From positions 682,001-746,000 of the forward strand of contig CAZYYE010000001.1 of assembly GCA_964651535.1 (NCBI GenBank): DNA of 64,000 nt, given 5' to 3'. Source of the DNA: Terrimesophilobacter sp964651535. Lineage in GTDB: Bacteria > Actinomycetota > Actinomycetes > Actinomycetales > Microbacteriaceae. Every line of letters starts with the position of its first letter. Position 1 is the first letter of the stretch. The notes beneath the pieces are model-generated. The model saw nothing but the letters and a program-made list of their open reading frames with translations. It did not search any database and was not told the DNA's origin. Shown in pieces: positions 1 to 8,177 of the stretch. Made by a program: the position numbers and the translations under genes.

Positions 1-225
1 TCGGCCGAGGTTTTCGTCGACGCCACCGACGAGACGCTGTCCGTCATGATTGTCGACCATGGCCGCGGATTCGACCTCGAGTCCGTGCCCGAGAATCGGC
101 TGGGCATCCGCCGAAGCCTCGTGAAACGAATCGAAGGCTGCGGCGGAACCGTGCGAATCTGGTCGGCGGTCGGTTCGGGCACATCGATACTCATCGCCGT
201 CCCCATCCGGGAGAGCCATGCGTGA
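1..225 (+). CDS. sensor histidine kinase, C-terminal fragment (5' end outside window)
   Basis: Reading frame 1 is open from the first base to a TGA at 223-225, so only the last 74 residues are present. They match the end of a HATPase_c domain: a G1-type box DHGRGFD at residues 19-25, a G2-like segment LGIRRSLVKRIE, and the closing GSGTSILIAVP strand. This fold binds ATP in histidine kinases that phosphorylate a partner response regulator; the phospho-acceptor and sensor parts lie outside the window. The stop overlaps the start of the next gene by 8 bp, so the two are probably cotranscribed and translationally coupled. The substrate regulator cannot be told from here. Confidence 0.75.
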   Translation, partial: SAEVFVDATDETLSVMIVDHGRGFDLESVPENRLGIRRSLVKRIEGCGGTVRIWSAVGSGTSILIAVPIRESHA

Positions 226-1381
226 GGCATGGCGCCGGTCGCCTCACGAGGTCGATCCGCTCAGTTGGTTCTCGGGTCCACTCGTTCCCATCGTCTTCGG
301 AGGTTTTGCGATGACATTCGGCGTGGCGGTGACCCTGATTTCCCAGCGAGCGAGCGAGATCCTCTGGTTCGACTGGGCCGCCGTCGCGTGCCTTCTCGTG
401 GCGTTCATCACGGTGTGCTTCGTCGCGAACCCGGTCAGTCGCACTCCGTCCGTGGTTCTCGTGATCCCGGCGATCCTTCTCGCGTGGACGAGCTTCATCC
501 TGTCCGTCCTCGGCCATATCGGGGGGCCGAGATTGATGGTCGAAATTTGGTGGGCGCCCATCGGGGTTTCCTTCCTGATCGCCGCCCTCGCGCCGTACTC
601 GTCGGCTTTCACTCTCGCGATCATCGGGTCCGCGAGCGCCGCATTCACGGGCGCCGTCATCACTTTCGTGCCGTTCAATCGGGTCGGATACTGGCCGCCG
701 TTCACCGAAGGCCTCATCGGTTCAGGGCCCGTACTCGTCGCGGCCGCCGCAGCGAGCGTCTTCGCTTACCAGGTAGTGATGCGCGTCCTGCGCTGGTCCG
801 CGTCCGAGCCGGGTTCGACGCTCACGAGCGGCGTATTGGGGGAGTCGGCCAGGCTGAACATCCTCCGCGTCGAACTCGCGAGCGTCGGCGACCGCACGCT
901 GCCGTTCCTCCGGAAGATCGCAGACAGCGGGGTCGTGACAGCGACGGACCGGGAGCAGGCCAGGCTTCTCGCGGAGGAGGTTCGAGCTGAGCTCGTGGAG
1001 CGCGCGAACCGGAGTTGGCTCGACACACTCGCCACAAGAATGAATGTGACCGTCGTCGACGCAGAACATCGCGCCGATCGGATGACGGCGAATCAGCGTG
1101 CGGCATTGCTGGGGCTCCTGAGCGCCGTGAACGAGAGTGCGGGAGGGGGTCGTTCATCGACGCTCATCCAGTTGCGCGGCGAGCCCGACGGATCGACCGC
1201 CGTCGCCCTCAGTACGGATGTGCACCTTCCCGACGGTCGGCGCACCACGCTCCTCGCGCCGTACTACTTCTCGTTGAAGGCAACGGTCGACGACCTCGAA
1301 TGGTCAACAGGAGATCGGCTGGGATTGCAGTTTCGACTGCCACCGGAAGCCGGGAAGGGTGACTCGCCTCGTCGCGCCTAG
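218..1381 (+). CDS. hypothetical polytopic membrane protein with cytoplasmic C-terminal half
   Basis: The protein has 387 residues and I do not recognise a named family. Residues about 17-190 hold six hydrophobic segments that look like membrane helices; residues 190-387 are hydrophilic and include a helical stretch rich in Arg and Glu (about 215-275) followed by a mixed alpha/beta region. The layout (membrane sensor plus soluble half) and the 8-bp overlap with the upstream histidine kinase suggest a partner or a degenerate kinase, but I see neither an acceptor-His box nor the DxGxG ATP-binding box. The ATG at 218 overlaps the kinase TGA. The TAG stop at 1379-1381 lies on the same CTAG as the fba stop on the other strand. 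Confidence 0.6.
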   Translation: MREAWRRSPHEVDPLSWFSGPLVPIVFGGFAMTFGVAVTLISQRASEILWFDWAAVACLLVAFITVCFVANPVSRTPSVVLVIPAILLAWTSFILSVLGHIGGPRLMVEIWWAPIGVSFLIAALAPYSSAFTLAIIGSASAAFTGAVITFVPFNRVGYWPPFTEGLIGSGPVLVAAAAASVFAYQVVMRVLRWSASEPGSTLTSGVLGESARLNILRVELASVGDRTLPFLRKIADSGVVTATDREQARLLAEEVRAELVERANRSWLDTLATRMNVTVVDAEHRADRMTANQRAALLGLLSAVNESAGGGRSSTLIQLRGEPDGSTAVALSTDVHLPDGRRTTLLAPYYFSLKATVDDLEWSTGDRLGLQFRLPPEAGKGDSPRRA

Positions 1382-2409
1382 CGTGCGCTGATTGACTTGC
1401 CCGCCGAGCCCAGCTGGTTCGTGGACTGGACGACGCGCTGCGCCATGGCGGATTCGGCAATCTTGCCCCAGGCGCGGGGATCGTACTGCTTCTTGTTGCC
1501 CACTGCGCCGTCCACTTTGATGACGCCGTCGTAATTCTTGAGCATGTAGTCGGCGATGGATCTCGTGAATGCATACTGCGTGTCGGTGTCGATGTTCATC
1601 TTGATCACGCCATTGCGCACGGCGGTCGCGATCTCGTCGTCGCTCGAGCCGGAGCCGCCGTGGAAGACGAGGTCGAGCGGCTTCGCGCCGGTTCCGAACT
1701 TTTTCGCGATTCCGTCCTGGATCTCGGCGAGCAGTTCGGGCTTGAGCTTGACGTTGCCCGGGGCATACACGCCGTGCACGTTGCCGAACGTGAGCGCGGC
1801 CATGTAGCGGCCGTTCTCCCCGAGGCCCAGCGCCTCGACGGTCTGGATGCCGTCCTCCACGGTCGTGTACAGGTGCTCGTTGATTTCGTGGCTCACTCCG
1901 TCTTCCTCGCCGCCGACCACGCCGATCTCCACTTCGAGGATCGCGTTGATCGCCTTCATGCGGGGCAAAAGACCTTGGGCGATTTCCAGGTTCTCTCCGA
2001 GTGGTACGGCGGAACCATCCCACATGTGCGACTGGAAGATCGGGTTTCGCCCAGCCTTGACCTCGACTTCCGAGGCTTCGATGAGCGGCATCACGAACCC
2101 GTCGAGGGCATCCTTCGGGCAGTGATCCGTGTGCAACGCGACGGTGATCGGATAGTTCTTCGCCGATTCGGTCACAAACGCGGCGAACGCGAGCGCGCCG
2201 GATGCCCTGGCCTTCACGCTCTGGCCGGCAAAGTAGTCTGCACCCCCCGTGGTGACCTGGATGATGCCGTCGGAGCCTGCCTCCGTCAGCCCCTGCAGGA
2301 CCGCGTTGATGGTTTGTGACGAGGACACGTTGAATGCGGGGAAAGCGAATCCATCGCCTTTCGCCTTGTCGAGCATTTCGGCGTATTGGTCGGGTGTGGC
2401 GACGGGCAT
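1378..2409 (-). CDS. fba: class II fructose-bisphosphate aldolase
   Basis: Zinc-dependent aldolase of glycolysis and gluconeogenesis that reversibly splits fructose 1,6-bisphosphate to dihydroxyacetone phosphate and glyceraldehyde 3-phosphate in the cytoplasm. The 343-residue protein carries the metal-site segment LHTDHCPKDAL near residue 95, the EIGVVGGEEDG segment near 160-170 and the phosphate-binding VFHGGSGSS near 250, typical of the FbaA subgroup. The ATG at 2409 is preferred over an in-frame ATG 33 bp upstream because AAGGAG sits five bases before it and family homology begins at PVATPDQY. It is divergent from glpX, the opposing gluconeogenic phosphatase, across about 170 bp. Confidence 0.95.
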   Translation of the reverse strand: MPVATPDQYAEMLDKAKGDGFAFPAFNVSSSQTINAVLQGLTEAGSDGIIQVTTGGADYFAGQSVKARASGALAFAAFVTESAKNYPITVALHTDHCPKDALDGFVMPLIEASEVEVKAGRNPIFQSHMWDGSAVPLGENLEIAQGLLPRMKAINAILEVEIGVVGGEEDGVSHEINEHLYTTVEDGIQTVEALGLGENGRYMAALTFGNVHGVYAPGNVKLKPELLAEIQDGIAKKFGTGAKPLDLVFHGGSGSSDDEIATAVRNGVIKMNIDTDTQYAFTRSIADYMLKNYDGVIKVDGAVGNKKQYDPRAWGKIAESAMAQRVVQSTNQLGSAGKSISAR

Positions 2410-2580
2410 GACATCTCCTTGACGACGGTGGTGGTTCATCATCGAGTCTATTGACTGCCGGCAGAGATCACGGGGCGCTCATCGTGGGATTCCGCGACGA
2501 GTTGACGCCCGTCTTAAGAAGCCGGTTACTTTCGCGCTTCTGCCGCCCGAAGAACACGGATTGCTCAATAGGGTGGAAGC

Positions 2581-3576
2581 GTGAATGAGTCCACCGACAC
2601 CGGCACCCTGTTCCTGCACCCCGACCGCAACCTGGCCATGGAGTTGGTGCGCGCCACCGAGGCGGCGGCCATCCGGGCGTGGCCGTACATAGGTCGCGGC
2701 GACAAGATCGCCGCGGATGGCGCGGCCGTGGATGCCATGCGAAAATTCCTCGGCACCGTGAATTTCGACGGTGTCGTCGTCATCGGCGAAGGCGAGAAGG
2801 ATCATGCGCCCATGCTGTTCAACGGCGAGAACGTCGGGAACAAGCGGGGCCCGGCGTGCGACATCGCCGTCGACCCCATCGACGGGACGTCCCTGACGGC
2901 GGCCGGCCGCCAGAATGCGATTTCGGTCATCGCGGTCTCCGACCGCGGAACCATGCTGGATGCGTCCTCCGTGTTCTACATGGACAAGATCGTGTCGGGG
3001 CCCGAAGGTATTGGGGTTCTTGACCTCGAACGGCCGATCGGGGACAACATCCGAGCTCTTGCGAAGGCGCTCGGAAAACCCGTGGGGGAGATGACGGTCG
3101 CCGTGCTCGACCGGCCGCGGCACATCCAGCTCATCGACGACATCCGGGCGACGGGGGCCGGGACGCGCCTCATGCTCGACGGCGACGTGGCGGGCGGGAT
3201 CAACGCAGCGCGCTACGAAACCCGCATCGACATGTGCGTGGGGATCGGCGGCAGCCCGGAGGGCATTACGACCGCGTGCGCGATCAAGGCCCTCGGTGGA
3301 TTCATGCAGGCGAAGCTCGCCCCGGGCACCGACGACGAGCGCGAGAAGGCGAAGGACGCCGGCCTCGACCTGGATGCGGTCATGAGTGCCGACGACATGG
3401 TGAAAGGCGACAACTCGTTCTTCGTCGCGACGGGCGTCACGGATGGCGGGCTCGTCGACGGGGTGCGGCGCAAGGGGCCGATCATCCGTACGGAAAGCAT
3501 CGTGTTGCGGTCGCGCTCCGGAACGATCCGCCGCGTCATCGCGGAGCACCTCGTGGAAAAGTGGCTCGGCGAGTAG
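2581..3576 (+). CDS. glpX: class II fructose-1,6-bisphosphatase
   Basis: Hydrolyses fructose 1,6-bisphosphate to fructose 6-phosphate in gluconeogenesis. The 331 residues are close to the 336 of E. coli GlpX. Visible motifs are IGEGEKDHAPML (residues 68-79) and the metal-binding DIAVDPIDGTSLT (94-106). The start is GTG at 2581 with only a weak purine-rich stretch (AGGGTGGAAG) upstream. It is transcribed away from fba, so the pair encodes both directions of the same carbon step from one divergent promoter region. It ends at 3576, before a structured repeat that separates it from the convergent rmuC. Confidence 0.95.
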   Translation: MNESTDTGTLFLHPDRNLAMELVRATEAAAIRAWPYIGRGDKIAADGAAVDAMRKFLGTVNFDGVVVIGEGEKDHAPMLFNGENVGNKRGPACDIAVDPIDGTSLTAAGRQNAISVIAVSDRGTMLDASSVFYMDKIVSGPEGIGVLDLERPIGDNIRALAKALGKPVGEMTVAVLDRPRHIQLIDDIRATGAGTRLMLDGDVAGGINAARYETRIDMCVGIGGSPEGITTACAIKALGGFMQAKLAPGTDDEREKAKDAGLDLDAVMSADDMVKGDNSFFVATGVTDGGLVDGVRRKGPIIRTESIVLRSRSGTIRRVIAEHLVEKWLGE

Positions 3577-3597
3577 CTATTGCCGACCTCGTCAACG

Positions 3598-3756
3598 TGA
3601 CTTGCGAGTAAGTGCCCGTCGCGGCGCGCGGGAAGGGCCAAAACTCGCAAGTCAGCAGGGATGAGGCGCCCGGAGTCTCGCTGCAGACGCCTGGCCTCCG
3701 AGGAGGCCCAAGGGGACCTTCCGCAGTTCTCAGGAGGGCCCTTCGGGGCGCCTCAT
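3598..3756. repeat. structured intergenic element with two inverted repeats
   Basis: Between convergent glpX and rmuC two inverted repeats lie side by side. The first has 12-bp perfect arms TGACTTGCGAGT (3598-3609) and ACTCGCAAGTCA (3643-3654). The second has 11-bp arms ATGAGGCGCCC (3661-3671) and GGGCGCCTCAT (3746-3756) and encloses a smaller hairpin, GGCCTCC/GGAGGCC at 3693-3708. No convincing reading frame fits the region. It could be a bidirectional terminator or a copy of a small interspersed palindromic element; only genome-wide copy number would tell. Confidence 0.6.
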
Positions 3757-3765
3757 CGGACTGCT

Positions 3766-5082
3766 TCACGGCACAGTGGCGTCCTTCTGGGAGTCATCGT
3801 CGGCGGTGAGCTCGAATGCGGTGAGCTCGCGCGGCGCCTCCTCGATGCCGGACATGGCGCCGAGGACTTTGGACTCGTCAAGTGCGCTCAGCCGCCGCGC
3901 GCTCGGCAGCACGTTGCGTTCGAGGGAACCGACGAACGTGTTGTAGTCCTTGACGCTGCGCTCGATCGAGCGGCCGAGCTTCTCGACGTGCTCGGAGAGT
4001 TTCGAGAGCCTGCCGTACAGTTCCTTGCTGAGGTCGAACAGGAGTTTCGCGTCCTCGGTGAGCACGTTCTGCTGCCACGAGAACGCCACAGTTTTAAGTA
4101 CTGACCACAGCGTCACGGGGGAGGCGAGCGCGACGCGCTTGCCGAACGCGTAGTCCATGATCGACGGGTCTGCCTCGAGGGCGCTCGACACGAGCGACTC
4201 GCTCGGGATGAAGGCAATCACGAGCTCGGGCGAGGCGTCGAGGCCTGCGTAATATTCCTTGCTCGCGAGAGTGTCGATGTGCTGGCGCAGCGCCTTGACG
4301 TGGTCCTTGATGAGGCGTTCGCGCTTGGCGCCCTCGTCCCCGGTCGCGGTGACCGGGATGCTGCTGGCCTCCAGATACGCGTTGAACGGAACCTTCGCGT
4401 CGACCGCGATGTTCTTGCCGCCGGGCAGATGCACGACCATGTCCGGACGGCCGGCTCCGGCATCCGAGTTGATGCTCGACTGCACGTCGAAGTCGACGCG
4501 CTCGATGAGGCCGGCGGCCTGCACAACGTTGCGCAGTTGCGTCTCGCCCCACACGCCGCGGGTGCTATTGCTCTTGAGCGCTGCCGCGAGGGACTCCGCC
4601 GTGCTGCGCAGGCGCTCCTCGGATTCGGTCGCCGACTTCAGCTGCTGGCTGAGTTCGCCGTGCTGCTGCTGGCGCTGCGTCTCCAATTCGGTGACCTTGT
4701 TTTGCATCGCCCGCAGGTTCTCCTGCACGGGCGTGAGCATCTGGAGCACCTTGCTTTCTGCTCGTTCGCGCTCCTGCTGCGCGGCCTGCTCGGCGCGCTG
4801 CCGCTCGACGAGCTCCCGGTGCTGCTCCTGCAGGCCGACGACCTGACTTTGCAGGGCAGTCGCCGTGGCCTGCACGGCGGCGAACTCGGCGGCGAGTTTC
4901 GCCTGCGCCGCCTGCTCCGCCGACCGCAGCTCTGCGAGCGCGGTTTCGTGGCGTGCGGCGAGAACGGCGGGGTCGTCGCCTCCGGATGCTGTGCGGCGGA
5001 GCCGCCCGAGGAGCCAGCCGATGACCGCGCCGAGCACGAGTCCGGCGCCGATTCCGATGATGAGGGCGAGCATGGGGTCCAT
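3766..5082 (-). CDS. rmuC: DNA recombination protein RmuC homologue
   Basis: RmuC proteins contain a PD-(D/E)XK-like nuclease fold and limit inversions at short repeats; the exact reaction is not established. The 438-residue protein has an N-terminal membrane helix (about residues 4-26), a long Ala/Gln/Glu-rich coiled coil (about 40-165), then the conserved RmuC core with GVWGETQLRNVV (near 178), VHLPGGKNIAVDAKVP and the AFIPSESL segment. E. coli RmuC is 475 residues, so the length is ordinary. It lies 45 bp downstream of a DEDDh exonuclease in the same direction, which suggests a small DNA-metabolism operon. Confidence 0.92.
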   Translation of the reverse strand: MDPMLALIIGIGAGLVLGAVIGWLLGRLRRTASGGDDPAVLAARHETALAELRSAEQAAQAKLAAEFAAVQATATALQSQVVGLQEQHRELVERQRAEQAAQQERERAESKVLQMLTPVQENLRAMQNKVTELETQRQQQHGELSQQLKSATESEERLRSTAESLAAALKSNSTRGVWGETQLRNVVQAAGLIERVDFDVQSSINSDAGAGRPDMVVHLPGGKNIAVDAKVPFNAYLEASSIPVTATGDEGAKRERLIKDHVKALRQHIDTLASKEYYAGLDASPELVIAFIPSESLVSSALEADPSIMDYAFGKRVALASPVTLWSVLKTVAFSWQQNVLTEDAKLLFDLSKELYGRLSKLSEHVEKLGRSIERSVKDYNTFVGSLERNVLPSARRLSALDESKVLGAMSGIEEAPRELTAFELTADDDSQKDATVP

Positions 5083-5127
5083 GCGTCCAGTGTGCCAGCC
5101 CGCGCCGACAGGGGAGGTCGGGAAGCG

Positions 5128-5745
5128 CTAGCCGAGCGCCATGGACTTGTGGTTCGCGGATGCCGCTGCCGCCGCTGGCCCGATCGCGCCCATGCGCTGG
5201 CTCGTGATCGTCGCGAGGTGGGGGAGATCGATGGCGTCGTGACGGCGGGCCGCGTGCACGATGATCGCCGCGCACGCTTCGGCGTCGGCGAGGGCATTGT
5301 GGTGGTCGAAGTCCTCGAAGCCGGCGGCCATCGCTGCGACCGGCAGGCGGTACGAGTCGAGGTGGTATGTGCGTCGCGCGACCTGCAGGCTGCACAGGTA
5401 GCGGAAGTCCGGACAGTCCACGAAGCTCGCGGTGCACGCGGCGCTGATCACGCCCATGTCGAATCCCGCGTTGTGGGCGACGAGCGCATCCCCGGCGGCA
5501 AAGGCCACCAGATCGGGGAGCTGCTCGCTCCACAGCGGAGCGTTTTCTACATCCGGCGCCATGATGCCGTGGATGCGCGTATTCCATTCGTTGAATGCGT
5601 CGTAGCCGAGCGGCGGGCGGATGAGCCAGCCCACTTTGTCGACGACTTTGCCGTCCCGCACCTTCACCATGCCGACCGAACAGGCCGAGGCGCTGTGGGA
5701 GTTTGCTGTTTCGAAATCGATGGCGGTGAAGTCGATGCCCATCAC
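5128..5745 (-). CDS. DEDDh 3'-5' exonuclease (DnaQ epsilon-like)
   Basis: A 205-residue stand-alone exonuclease of the DnaQ fold. All catalytic motifs are present: ExoI IDFET (D10, E12), ExoII HNAGFD (91-96, D96), and ExoIII with H149 and D154 in HNALADAEA. Proteins like this remove nucleotides from 3' ends in proofreading, repair or RNA processing; no polymerase domain or UvrC-like domain is attached. The C-terminal 30 residues are Ala-rich and probably disordered. Two adjacent ATG codons (5745, 5742) could serve as start. It precedes rmuC on the same strand. Confidence 0.88.
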   Translation of the reverse strand: MMGIDFTAIDFETANSHSASACSVGMVKVRDGKVVDKVGWLIRPPLGYDAFNEWNTRIHGIMAPDVENAPLWSEQLPDLVAFAAGDALVAHNAGFDMGVISAACTASFVDCPDFRYLCSLQVARRTYHLDSYRLPVAAMAAGFEDFDHHNALADAEACAAIIVHAARRHDAIDLPHLATITSQRMGAIGPAAAAASANHKSMALG

Positions 5746-5878
5746 CGCATCGTCTCACGGGCATCCGACCAACGGCTGCGCCACGCCCCGCCGGTGCGGA
5801 ATGGGGGCGTGAGTCGGGGGCGGCGGATGCGGATATCGGCACGACCCGGTTGACTGGGCAGTGACGAAAGGAGTCACC

Positions 5879-6259
5879 GTGTTCCTCGGACTGAGGACCG
5901 TCATCTATCCCGCGCCGGACCTGGCCGCCGCGAAGGCCTGGTGGACTGAGGCGCTCGGCATCGAGCCATACTTCGACGAGCCGTTCTTCGTCGGCTTCAG
6001 CCCCGGAGGCTAAGAACTCGGCCTGAATCCCGGCGCCGACCCAGCGCTCGGTGCGGTCAACTATTGGGGTGTCGCGGATGCCGATGCGGCATACGCGCAC
6101 CTCGTTGCGACAGGCGCGACGCCGCTCGAGCCGGTCGAGGAGGTCGGCGACGGCATCCGTCTCGGCACGGTGCGCGACCCGGTCGGCAGCATCGTCGGCG
6201 TCATCGAGAACCCCGTGTTCGAGTTGCGACCGGTGGAGTCGCCGGGGCCTGGGCGGTAG
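5879..6259 (+). pseudogene. VOC (glyoxalase/bleomycin resistance) family protein with one in-frame stop
   Basis: Starting at the GTG at 5879, behind a good AAAGGAG site (5867-5873, five bases before the start), the frame reads as a single VOC-fold module of 126 codons: V-F-L-G-L-R-T-V-I-Y-P at the start, an AKAWW-T-E-ALGI segment, a central NYWGVADADAAYAH and a closing RDPVGSIVGVIENP. It is broken by TAA at 6011-6013, exactly where homologues usually read G-G-Y-E-L-G-L: the bases are GGC TAA GAA CTC GGC. One change at the third base (TAT or TAC to TAA) explains it. No frameshift is needed. It overlaps the 3' end of the convergent LacI gene by 59 bp. Alternatives are a sequencing error or stop readthrough. 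Confidence 0.8.
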
Positions 6260-7238
6260 AGGCGCGCGCCTCGAGGTGGGTCTGCATCGTCAGATTCCCG
6301 CTGCGTTCGCCCTGGATCGCGCCCAGGAGCTTCTGCCCGGCGAGGCGGCCGAGTTCCTGCCCGTCGAAGGTGACCGAGGTCAGCGGCGGGTCGAGCAGCT
6401 GCGCGAAGGGGATGTCGTTGTAACTGGCGATGCTCAGACGACCGGGGATGGAGACTCCGGTGGAGTGCGCGGCCCCCACGACGCCGAAGGCGAGAATGTC
6501 GTCGGCGCAGACGACGGCCGTGACTCCGACGGCGTCCCACTCCGGCCACGCGGAGCGGAAGACCTTGGAGCCTTCCGCGACGCTCAGTTCGTCGGCGAAC
6601 GCGGTGGCGACGATGTCTCCCCCGTTCGCCCGCAGGCTCTCCTCGAGCCCTTCGCGGCGCTGTACGAAGGTGTCTTTGGAGCGCCGCACGTCCAGGTAGG
6701 CGATCCAGCGGTGCCCGAGCGACGTGAGGTGTTCGGCAATCTGGCGCGAGGCGCCTCGGATGTCGATGTCGACGCGGTCGAGCGGAATCGTCGCATCCGG
6801 TGAGTCGATGAGCACGGTCGGGCAGGTCCCCTGGAAGGCGGCCAACACCTCATGGGAGGGGTTGGCGAGCACGAGACCGGCGATGTTGCCGGCCTGAGCT
6901 TCGCGTACGGTCTCCGAGTCGTAGTCGGCACCTCCCGGGCCGACCCGCAGGTCGACACCGTACTTGCCCGACAGCGATTCGACGAGACCGTGGAAGACAT
7001 CGCCGAAGAAGGGGTTGCGCACGTCCGGACAGACGAGCACGACGTTGGACGGCGTGCGGGTGGCAAGGCTTCTCGCGCTCTGGTTGGGGCGGTAGTCGAG
7101 CACCTCGATGGCGTTGAGGATGTGCGCGTGAAGCTGCTCGCTGATGCGCCCCTCGTGCTGGCCGTTGACGACGAGCGAGACGGAGGCGACCGAGCATCCG
7201 ACGTACTCGGCCACATCGCGTGAGGTGACTCGTTTCAT
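6201..7238 (-). CDS. LacI/GalR family transcriptional regulator
   Basis: 345 residues with an N-terminal helix-turn-helix (VTSRDVAEYVGCSVASVSLV, residues 4-23), hinge helix (YRPNQSARSLATR, 49-61) and a periplasmic-binding-protein-like effector domain. It represses or activates by binding a palindrome with a central CG; such palindromes lie at 9416-9431 and 9483-9513, between the two divergent units upstream. It is on the same strand downstream of the SAHH-like and PfkB genes and is likely part of their transcript, giving autoregulation. The last 25 or so residues are a Thr/Ala/Arg-rich tail that runs into the VOC pseudogene and may be an extension caused by loss of an earlier stop. Confidence 0.92.
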   Translation of the reverse strand: MKRVTSRDVAEYVGCSVASVSLVVNGQHEGRISEQLHAHILNAIEVLDYRPNQSARSLATRTPSNVVLVCPDVRNPFFGDVFHGLVESLSGKYGVDLRVGPGGADYDSETVREAQAGNIAGLVLANPSHEVLAAFQGTCPTVLIDSPDATIPLDRVDIDIRGASRQIAEHLTSLGHRWIAYLDVRRSKDTFVQRREGLEESLRANGGDIVATAFADELSVAEGSKVFRSAWPEWDAVGVTAVVCADDILAFGVVGAAHSTGVSIPGRLSIASYNDIPFAQLLDPPLTSVTFDGQELGRLAGQKLLGAIQGERSGNLTMQTHLEARASTAQAPATPPVATRTRGSR

Positions 7239-7309
7239 GCGGATGGACTCGCTTTCCTTGCTGCCCGGTCGGTTGTCAATCTACGGCACTGCGGATGCAC
7301 CGGGCGGTG

Positions 7310-8176
7310 TTATCCGGCAAGCGCCCCTGGGCGCCCGAGTGCAATGGATGCCAGTTCCGACCCCGATCGAACAGCGTCGGCAACGGTCTTCCCCGCCATG
7401 AACGCGGGGAGGAACCCCGCGACGAACGCGTCGCCGGCCCCGGTCGAGTCGAGAACGTCGGTGAGGCGGGGCACCGGAACGAACTCGGTTCCCGTGGAGG
7501 TGCGGATCTCGACCGGCGCAGGACCACGCTTGACGATGTGGGTGCGGCCCGGTGGCGGAGTGCGGGTATCGAGTTCCAGGAAGTCGGATTCGTCGGAGTT
7601 GGCGAAGACGATCGTCGGCCCGAGTTCGTCGAGGAGGTCCACAGTGGCAGAGATGCCGAGCTCGCGCACCACCGAGACGGCGGAGACGTCGATGCTCGTC
7701 GGAACTCCAAGGGCGGTCATCCGCACCATGATCTCGGTGATCGCCCGCCGGGCGGACGGGGTGGTGAACCCGTAGAGGGGAACGTGCAGCCATCCGACCC
7801 CATCGAGCCAGTCGGGATCGATCCTCTCGAGTTCGCTCGCTGCCGCGCGGTCGGGGAACATTGTGCGCTCACCGTCGGGGTCGACGAGAACCACCACAGT
7901 GCCTGTTCTCCCCGCTCTCTGCACGCGGACATCGATCCCTGTGCCCTGGAGTTCGGCCACGAGCTGGTCGCCGCGAGCGTCCGCGCCGACCCGGCCGATG
8001 AAGCGGACGGGGCACCCTCGGGCGGCGGCCGCAGCCACATTGGCCGCGCTGCCGCCCCGCGAGCGGTAGACCGTTGCGGCATTGTCGTTACCGCGCTCGA
8101 TCGGTGCCTGCGTCCAGATGACAACGTCTTCGAGGAGGTCGCCAACGACCGCGAGAGTGGTCCCCGCCGCAACCAT
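7310..8176 (-). CDS. PfkB/ribokinase family carbohydrate or nucleoside kinase
   Basis: ATP-dependent kinase of the PfkB fold, 288 residues. Signature 1 is GGSAANVAAAAA (41-52) and signature 2 is DSTGAGDAF (243-251) with the catalytic base at D249. Start ATG 8176 lies one base after the TGA of the SAHH-like gene, so translation is coupled; longer upstream in-frame sequence belongs to that gene. The family includes ribokinase, adenosine kinase and pseudouridine kinase PsuK. The presence of psuG 9 kb away in the same locus makes a PsuK-like role (5'-phosphorylation of a nucleoside) plausible, but residues alone do not fix the substrate. Confidence 0.88.
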   Translation of the reverse strand: MVAAGTTLAVVGDLLEDVVIWTQAPIERGNDNAATVYRSRGGSAANVAAAAARGCPVRFIGRVGADARGDQLVAELQGTGIDVRVQRAGRTGTVVVLVDPDGERTMFPDRAAASELERIDPDWLDGVGWLHVPLYGFTTPSARRAITEIMVRMTALGVPTSIDVSAVSVVRELGISATVDLLDELGPTIVFANSDESDFLELDTRTPPPGRTHIVKRGPAPVEIRTSTGTEFVPVPRLTDVLDSTGAGDAFVAGFLPAFMAGKTVADAVRSGSELASIALGRPGALAG

Positions 8177-8177
8177 C

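Noticed and set aside
4279..5853. Plus-strand open frame over rmuC and the exonuclease
   Set aside because: Both minus-strand genes have clear domains; this frame is Arg/Ala-rich without motifs.
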